From contig CAKOMR010000002.1 in assembly GCA_934096705.1 (NCBI GenBank), forward strand, positions 62,001 through 126,000: a DNA stretch of 64,000 bases, in the 5' to 3' direction. This document shows, in pieces, positions 58,429-64,000 of this stretch. Source of the DNA: an uncultured Bacilli bacterium (GTDB taxonomy: Bacteria; Bacillota_I; Bacilli_A; RF39; UBA660). Both the position numbers and the translations under genes were made by a program. The notes beneath the pieces were generated by a model. It worked only from the letters and a program-made list of their open reading frames with translations, was not told the DNA's origin and did no database searches. How positions within the stretch are numbered: the first letter of the stretch is position 1; each line of letters starts with the position of its first letter.

Positions 58429-60982
58429 AAAAATAACGATTCAAAACTTAAAATTAAATAAAAAAAGGAGTATTGTAACAATTATAGGAATTTTACTTTC
58501 AGTTGCATTAATTACGGCAGTTGCAACTATGGTAACAAGTTTTAGAGAAAGTATGATCGAATATGAAAAAAAGGTATCAGGAAATTATGAATATGCTTTT
58601 TTTGATGTTCCAAGTAGTGAAATTTCATTTTTAAAAAGTAACCGAAGTATTAGTGATTTATTTATTACAAATGAAGTAGGTTATGCAAAGGTTGCTAGCC
58701 AAAATTTAGCTAAGCCATATGTGTATGTTATATCGATGGATAAAAAGGCTATGGATAATTTAGGGGTAAGTTTGGTAGAAGGAGCATTACCTAAAAATGA
58801 TAATGAAATTGTTATTCCTACGAGTCTAAAAACTAACGGAAGGCTAGATTATAAAATTGGTGATTATATAACTTTAAATATTGGTAAAAGAGAAAGTGAT
58901 GGATATAAATTAAATCAAAATAATCCTTACGATGATGAAGTTAAAGAAGAAATAACAAATATTAATACTAAGACATATAAAATCGTAGGTATTATAAAAA
59001 GACTTGATATGGAGCCTTATACTGCACCTGGTTATACTTTAGTTACATATTCAGAAAAAGAATCGGAATTAAATAATGTTTATGTAAGTCTTTCAAGTAG
59101 TGGCTTAAAAAATAGATACAATGTTGTCGGTGGCATAATTGGTGTATCTGGAAAAACTTTAGAAAATTTTGAAAATGGAGAAGTTAGTGACGAAATGGAA
59201 AAAGCCAAATATGATCATACAGCAAATACATATTTAATTAAAATACTAGCATCTTCATTTGATGATGGAACAATGAGAGCACTTATTACAGTAGCTACAG
59301 TTGTAATAATAATTATCATTTTTACAAGTGTTTATTGTATAAAATCAAGTTTTAATATTTCTTATACTGAAAAAATTAAAAGTTATGCTCATCTTATAAC
59401 TGTTGGTGCTACGTCAAAGCAAATTAAAAAAAGTGTTTATTATGAAAGTTTTATTTTAGGATTTATTGGAATAATATTAGGCCTTTTAGGTGGTGTTTTT
59501 GCAGCATATGTTCTTATTAAGATTGTTAATTTACTTTTAGGTAAATCATTTGTAGTCGAAGGATTTTTAATATTTAAAACAAATTTTTTTGCAATCATAA
59601 TTTCTATCATTTTAAGTTTGCTTACAATATATTTATCTAGTAGAAAAATCGCTAAAAAAGCCTCAAAAGTTTCACCAATTGAAGCATTACGAAATCCTGG
59701 TGAAATAAGTATTAAATCAAATAAAATTAAAAGTCCTAAATTAATTGATAAATTGTTTGGTGTTGGTGGAGTAATATCTTATAAAAACATTAAAAGAAAT
59801 GGTAAAAAATATCGTACAACAGTTGTGTCAATTATCTTTTGTGTTGCGGTTTATATAGGACTTTCTTATTTCATTAATTCTGCATTTACTGTTATCAAAA
59901 AAGAACTTGGTGAGTATAACTATAATATTGAGGTTATATTTAATGACGAAGATGATAAATTACGAAAAGAAAAAATTAGTCAAATAGATAACCTTGATAA
60001 TATTAATAGAATTTCAATCATGAGGACTGTTTTTGTAAACACTAAAGATTTAAAATTTACTGAAAAAGCTTTAGAATATGGTTTTAGTAATGATGCTACA
60101 AGCACAGTTTCTATAAAAACACTTGGTAAAAAAGAATATGAAAGTTACTTACAAAAATTACATATTTCAGATGCTAAGGATTATGATGCAATAATAATTA
60201 ACAATTCTATATATGAAGAAAATGGTAGTAAAGTTGAGTATAACGTACTTAACTGTAAAGAAGGCGACACTTTGACTTTTACAAATGAATCCTCAAATGC
60301 AGAAATAAAATTAACAAATATAAAAAGTACATCACAAAGACCATTAGGTCTTGAAAATAGTGGAGAAGCTCCAATAATAATTGTTAGTGATGAAACTATG
60401 GATAAAATAAATGATGCTAATATTATTAAAACTACAACCACAACAACAGTAATATATATAGATTCAAAAAATCCAGATGATACTCAAGATGAGATAGAAA
60501 AAATGTTTCTTAATGATGATGGTATTTACATAAATAACGTAAATGAATCTGTAGAACAAATGAACTCTTTATATTTAATTGTAGCAATATTTCTTTATGG
60601 ATTTATTATTGTTATTGCAATTATTGGACTTACAAACATATTTAATACAATTACAACAAATGTTAGTCTTAGAACTAGTGAATTTGCATCTTTACGAAGT
60701 ATTGGTATGACTACAAAAGAATTTAATAGAATGATATTTTTAGAAAGTTTCTTTTATTGTACAAAAGCACTTATTATAGGCATTCCAATAGGCATAATTC
60801 TTTCGGTTATTATCCATAGAGCTCTTGTTGGCGAAATGACATTAATTTATCATTTACCTTTAAAGGGAATAACCATTAGTGTGATAGTAGTATTTATATT
60901 AATATTCTCGCTTATGAAGTATAGTACAAAAAAGGTTAATTCAAAAAATATCCTTGAAGCAATAAGAAATGAAAATATTTAA
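58415..60982 (+). CDS. FtsX-like ABC transporter permease
   Basis: Start at ATG 58415, after GGGTGAC; 855 residues. One membrane segment (about 17-38) is followed by a large outside domain, then FtsX domain 1 (about 290-420; KIKSYAHLITVGATSKQIK), a second single-segment region and outside domain (480-710), and FtsX domain 2 near the C-terminus (SLRTSEFASLRSIGMTTKEF). This duplicated form is like peptide-sensing or detoxifying permeases of Firmicutes. A two-component system lies 1.6 kb downstream and could be its regulatory partner. Confidence 0.9.
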   Translation: MKELKKITIQNLKLNKKRSIVTIIGILLSVALITAVATMVTSFRESMIEYEKKVSGNYEYAFFDVPSSEISFLKSNRSISDLFITNEVGYAKVASQNLAKPYVYVISMDKKAMDNLGVSLVEGALPKNDNEIVIPTSLKTNGRLDYKIGDYITLNIGKRESDGYKLNQNNPYDDEVKEEITNINTKTYKIVGIIKRLDMEPYTAPGYTLVTYSEKESELNNVYVSLSSSGLKNRYNVVGGIIGVSGKTLENFENGEVSDEMEKAKYDHTANTYLIKILASSFDDGTMRALITVATVVIIIIIFTSVYCIKSSFNISYTEKIKSYAHLITVGATSKQIKKSVYYESFILGFIGIILGLLGGVFAAYVLIKIVNLLLGKSFVVEGFLIFKTNFFAIIISIILSLLTIYLSSRKIAKKASKVSPIEALRNPGEISIKSNKIKSPKLIDKLFGVGGVISYKNIKRNGKKYRTTVVSIIFCVAVYIGLSYFINSAFTVIKKELGEYNYNIEVIFNDEDDKLRKEKISQIDNLDNINRISIMRTVFVNTKDLKFTEKALEYGFSNDATSTVSIKTLGKKEYESYLQKLHISDAKDYDAIIINNSIYEENGSKVEYNVLNCKEGDTLTFTNESSNAEIKLTNIKSTSQRPLGLENSGEAPIIIVSDETMDKINDANIIKTTTTTTVIYIDSKNPDDTQDEIEKMFLNDDGIYINNVNESVEQMNSLYLIVAIFLYGFIIVIAIIGLTNIFNTITTNVSLRTSEFASLRSIGMTTKEFNRMIFLESFFYCTKALIIGIPIGIILSVIIHRALVGEMTLIYHLPLKGITISVIVVFILIFSLMKYSTKKVNSKNILEAIRNENI

Positions 60983-60983
60983 G

Positions 60984-61012
60984 ACTTAAAGATAAACTCT
61001 TTAAGTTTTTTT
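60984..61012 (+). terminator. Terminator of the ABC pair
   Basis: Stem ACTTAAAG/CTTTAAGT followed by seven T. Confidence 0.85.
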
Positions 61013-61065
61013 GTAAAATTGATGAAAAAAAATAAATTGTATGCTAATATATTTTTAGGAAGATT

Positions 61066-61968
61066 ATGGAAGTAGAGAAATTAGAAAATTTAAGAAAGAA
61101 AATTAAGAAAAATAGTATTATTGGTTTTATAGTAGTAGTCATAGTAAATGTAATAATAGCTATGGTTTTAAGAAAAAGTAATATTTTACCTTTTAAATAT
61201 TATTATGTGTTACTATTTACATTAGCTATTAGTGCTATAATTGCCAGTATGTTTAACAACAAATATTATAATGAGTATACTACTATTTATAAAAACACTT
61301 TTGTTTTGGGTGCTCTAAAAGATATTTTTAGTGATTTAAAGTATAATTTTGATGAAGGTTTTGAAGAAGAAATTTTAGAAGAAACAGATATGATTTATTT
61401 AGGAGATATCTATCACTCAAACGATTATATCGAAGGAAAATATAAAGGAATAAATTTTAAATCATCAGATGTTCACATTAAGGAAGAACATGAAACGGAA
61501 GATAGTGATGGTAATAAAAAAACAGAATATGTTACTATATTTTTTGGAAGATGGTTTATATTTGATTTTAATAAACCTTTTAAGGCGGATTTGTGTGTTA
61601 CACAAATTCCACATATGTTCAGATGTTATAATAAAAAATATGAAAAAGTAAAACTTGAAGATGAAGTATTTAACAAAAACTTTTTAGTTTATGCACAAAA
61701 TGAACATGAGGCGTTTTATATTTTAACTCCATCATTTATGGAAAAGTTAAAGGAATTAAGTGAAAAAATGGGAGGCCATTTAATGTTATGTTTTACAGAT
61801 AGCAAGTTATATATTGGTTTAAATAATTATAAAGATGCTTTCGAGCCAGATTTTCATAAAAAAGTTAATGAAGAAATAATAAAAAATGATATAAAAAACG
61901 ATATAAAAATTATTACTGATTTTATTGAAAAGTTAGATTTAGATAATGATTTATTTAAGGAGATTTAA
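61066..61968 (+). CDS. DUF3137-like membrane protein
   Basis: A 300-residue protein with two N-terminal membrane segments (about 18-36 and 44-62) and a long cytoplasmic part with YEGKYKGI-like and FFGRWFIFDFNKPF stretches, the usual look of DUF3137. These genes are commonly paired with lemA, which follows 3 bp later. Function unknown, with a suggested membrane or envelope role. Confidence 0.75.
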   Translation: MEVEKLENLRKKIKKNSIIGFIVVVIVNVIIAMVLRKSNILPFKYYYVLLFTLAISAIIASMFNNKYYNEYTTIYKNTFVLGALKDIFSDLKYNFDEGFEEEILEETDMIYLGDIYHSNDYIEGKYKGINFKSSDVHIKEEHETEDSDGNKKTEYVTIFFGRWFIFDFNKPFKADLCVTQIPHMFRCYNKKYEKVKLEDEVFNKNFLVYAQNEHEAFYILTPSFMEKLKELSEKMGGHLMLCFTDSKLYIGLNNYKDAFEPDFHKKVNEEIIKNDIKNDIKIITDFIEKLDLDNDLFKEI

Positions 61969-61971
61969 AAT

Positions 61972-62520
61972 ATGGAAACAAAATATATAATATTAATTAT
62001 AATAGGAATTATTTTATTAATTATAATATGTAACTATATAAATACATTAAATAGTTTAAAAAAGTTATCACTTAAAGTTAATGAAGCTTTATCTGGCATA
62101 GACGTAGCACTTTCAAAAAGGTATAATGTTTTATCAAAAATGGTGGAAACTGTTAAAGGATATACGAAACATGAAAAAGAGGTTTTATTTAAAACTATTG
62201 AAATGCGCTCTAATATGAATTTAAGTGAATTAAAAAATGCTAAAAATGATATGGATGAAAATATAAATCAAATAAATTTTGTTATAGAAAAATATCCAGA
62301 ACTAAAGGCTAATGAAAATTTTTTAGCTCTTCAAAAAGCAATAATAGATGCTGAAGAGCATTTACAGGCGGCACGAAGATTATATAATTCAAATACTTCA
62401 TTATACAATGAAAAAGTTATAACATTTCCATCTTTGATTATTGCAAAGATTCACCATTTTAAACAAAAAGAATATTTTGAAATTGAGGAAAAAGAGAAAA
62501 ATATTAACATTAATTTATAA
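61972..62520 (+). CDS. lemA: LemA family protein
   Basis: A 182-residue LemA: one N-terminal membrane segment (about 5-23), then a helical bundle with ALSGIDVALSKRYNVLSKMVETVKGY (about 40-65), YPELKANENF (about 109-118) and ARRLYN-x-N-x3-YNE (about 133-145), all family hallmarks. The function of LemA proteins is unsettled. It forms a two-gene unit with the DUF3137 gene. Confidence 0.92.
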   Translation: METKYIILIIIGIILLIIICNYINTLNSLKKLSLKVNEALSGIDVALSKRYNVLSKMVETVKGYTKHEKEVLFKTIEMRSNMNLSELKNAKNDMDENINQINFVIEKYPELKANENFLALQKAIIDAEEHLQAARRLYNSNTSLYNEKVITFPSLIIAKIHHFKQKEYFEIEEKEKNININL

Positions 62521-62525
62521 TTTTT

Positions 62526-62549
62526 GGAGGCATTTCATGCTTCCTTTTT
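62526..62549 (+). terminator. Terminator of DUF3137-lemA
   Basis: Stem GGAGGCAT/ATGCTTCC (one G-U pair) with loop TTC and T-run. Confidence 0.75.
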
Positions 62550-62588
62550 AATAGACTTTTTAGTAAAATATGAAAGAAAGGAATTTTT

Positions 62589-63236
62589 ATGAAAATACTT
62601 TTAATCGAAGATAATATCGAAATAGCCTCAAGTCTAGAGTATACTTTTAAAGAAAACAATTATGATTTTTATCATGTAAATAATTTGGAAAAGGCAAAAA
62701 ACATTTTAAATAAAATAAATTTTGATCTAATAATTTTAGATGTAACTCTTTCTGATGGAAATGGATTTGAATTTTATAAATCGTGTTTTTACTTAAAAAA
62801 TATACCAGTAATTTTTTTGACTGCTAATGATAATGAAGATGATATTGTAAAAGGCTTTGAACTTGGAGCACAAGATTATATTACAAAACCATTTTCAACA
62901 AAAGAATTGCTTGCTAGAGTAAAAAGGTTAATTAGTAAAAAAAGTAATATTATTAAAATAAAAGATATTTCTTTTGATATAGATAAAATGCAGGTTACAA
63001 AAGATGAAAATGTAATAAATTTAACATCTTTAGAATTAAAAATTTTATATTTATTTGCTACAAATATAGGTAAAGTGATAACTAGAGATTCTCTTTTAAA
63101 CTACATATATAATTTAACTGGAAATGATGTTAATGATAATACAATTACAGTATATTTAAAAAGAATCAGAGAAAAAATTGGCGATAGTATAATTGAAACT
63201 AAAAAAGGTATAGGATATATAATAAATGAAAACTAA
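62589..63236 (+). CDS. OmpR-family response regulator
   Basis: A 215-residue regulator. The receiver domain has acidic pocket E7-D8, phosphorylated Asp51 (LILDVTLSDG region), Thr and Lys100 in YITKPF. The winged-helix DNA-binding domain (about 120-213) ends with TVYLKRIREKIGD-x-I-x-T-x-KGIGY. It overlaps the kinase gene by 11 bp. Nearby targets could include the upstream ABC pair, by analogy with BceRS-BceAB systems. That link is inferred from position. Confidence 0.93.
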   Translation: MKILLIEDNIEIASSLEYTFKENNYDFYHVNNLEKAKNILNKINFDLIILDVTLSDGNGFEFYKSCFYLKNIPVIFLTANDNEDDIVKGFELGAQDYITKPFSTKELLARVKRLISKKSNIIKIKDISFDIDKMQVTKDENVINLTSLELKILYLFATNIGKVITRDSLLNYIYNLTGNDVNDNTITVYLKRIREKIGDSIIETKKGIGYIINEN

Positions 63237-64000
63237 GAAATTTTATATTTTATTATGTTGTGTTATGATGCTTTATTCTATAGTATTTAACATAATCTTT
63301 ATTTGTGAAATAGATTCATATAAGAAAAATGAGAATATTTTTATTAACAATGTATTAAATGCATTATATGAAAAATATCCAAATCTTACTAAAAATGATA
63401 TTCAAAAAATTTTTTCTTTAGAAAAAGCTGATAAAGACTATTTAATAGAATACGGAATTAATTTAGATAATGATTTTACATTAAAAAATAATACTAAAAA
63501 ATATCAAATTTATCTAATAATAAATAATGTAGTAGTGGCTATTTCTTTTATAAGCATTTTAATAGTAATAATAAAAGATAATAAAATGCAAAATATGAAA
63601 ATAAAAGAAATAACTTCATTAATAGAAAAAATTAATAAACAAATATATGATTTAACAATCGAAGATAACGACGAATCAACTTTATCTATATTAAAAAATG
63701 AAATTTATAAAACTACTATAATGCTTAAAACAAATGCAGAAAATTCTTTAAAAGATAAAATAATTATAAAAAAGTATATTGAAGACATTTCACATCAATT
63801 AAAAACGCCACTTACTGTAATTAGTATATCTTTAGAAAATTTAATAGATAATCCTAAAATGGATGAAACAAATAGAAATAATTTTATTTTAAAAATAAAT
63901 AAAGAAGTTAATAATATTAATTATTTAATTCAAAACTTATTAAAATTATCTAAATTTGATGTTAATGCGGTTAAGTATAATAATAAAAAAGTAAGTATAA
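63226..64000 (+). CDS. Sensor histidine kinase, cut by window end
   Basis: The frame opens at ATG 63226 inside the regulator gene and runs to the window end (258 codons seen, no stop). Two membrane segments (about 7-27 and 96-116) enclose an outside loop of about 68 residues. The H-box ISHQLKTPLT has phospho-acceptor His190. The N, G and F boxes lie beyond the window. The outside loop is larger than in intramembrane-sensing BceS kinases. Confidence 0.9.
   Translation, partial: MKTKKFYILLCCVMMLYSIVFNIIFICEIDSYKKNENIFINNVLNALYEKYPNLTKNDIQKIFSLEKADKDYLIEYGINLDNDFTLKNNTKKYQIYLIINNVVVAISFISILIVIIKDNKMQNMKIKEITSLIEKINKQIYDLTIEDNDESTLSILKNEIYKTTIMLKTNAENSLKDKIIIKKYIEDISHQLKTPLTVISISLENLIDNPKMDETNRNNFILKINKEVNNINYLIQNLLKLSKFDVNAVKYNNKKVSI

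Noticed and set aside
1..64000. Mycoplasma-type code with TGA as Trp
   Set aside because: Several clear genes end in TGA (rpoZ, the LiaF-like gene) and conserved Trp positions use TGG, so the standard bacterial code applies.
1..64000. CRISPR arrays or other regular spaced repeats
   Set aside because: I found no series of identical direct repeats with even spacers. The repeats in the giant cargo gene are diverged protein repeats.

Overview
The window is very AT-rich bacterial chromosome using the standard code: TGA is a stop (for example at the end of rpoZ) and Trp is TGG. The gene set is that of a small-genome, low-GC Firmicutes-like lineage: RNase Y, RNase J, ScpAB, RecU-PBP1, GpsB-rnpB, RodZ-PgsA, DnaD, a SigH-like factor, Mn-type pyrophosphatase and Shine-Dalgarno-led genes. 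MurE carries the DNPR motif of meso-diaminopimelate ligases and there is a class A PBP, so the cell has a wall. The best guess is an uncultured gut Bacilli/Mollicutes-related lineage (RF39-like); that placement is inference.

Layout. 1-6.3 kb: a LiaF/DUF4097-like envelope pair, hemolysin III family protein, rny, a JAMM protease, and rnjA on the minus strand. 6.3-14.5 kb: housekeeping genes (tRNA-Met, scpAB, asnB, murE, tRNA-Leu, cca, dnaD, nth). 14.5-20 kb: ponA-recU (minus), gpsB-rnpB behind a consensus promoter, rodZ-pgsA, and a CotD-like cysteine-rich protein. 20-31 kb: mostly nucleotide-handling and unknown genes (HD/P-loop fusion, Nudix, CDF transporter, ASCH-Nudix fusion), rpoZ, an odd tRNA-Ala, SDR, SPFH protein, radical SAM protein and tRNA-Thr. 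31-46 kb: rlmB-sigH, tRNA-His, a cysteine desulfurase with two redox partners, tandem CmpB-like membrane proteins, GH25 lysozyme, SleB-like hydrolase, two membrane-anchored HTH proteins, RNA-modification genes, tRNA-Asn, a Clp-like AAA+ protein and secE-nusG.

The most notable region is 46.7-54.6 kb. A large serine recombinase element of about 7.9 kb sits inside the ATP-binding gene of a NitT/TauT-type ABC transporter. Its two copies of a 7-bp core (AGCAACT) lie exactly in the codons for the ABC signature helix. Removing one copy and everything between restores an open 248-codon ATPase gene. The joined element ends form a near-perfect dyad around the core, as expected of a serine integrase attP. 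The cargo is two overlapping genes: a 1640-residue protein with at least five copies of a roughly 50-residue repeat plus an unfamiliar Cys-rich C-terminal domain, and a ProA/aldehyde-dehydrogenase-like protein that appears to lack the catalytic cysteine. No replication or conjugation genes are visible. I consider this two-gene cargo the best candidate for an undescribed system; its function is unknown.

55-64 kb: Mn-dependent pyrophosphatase with regulatory domains, an exported protein, a MacB/BceAB-like ABC pair, DUF3137-LemA, and an OmpR-type two-component system whose kinase runs off the window end.
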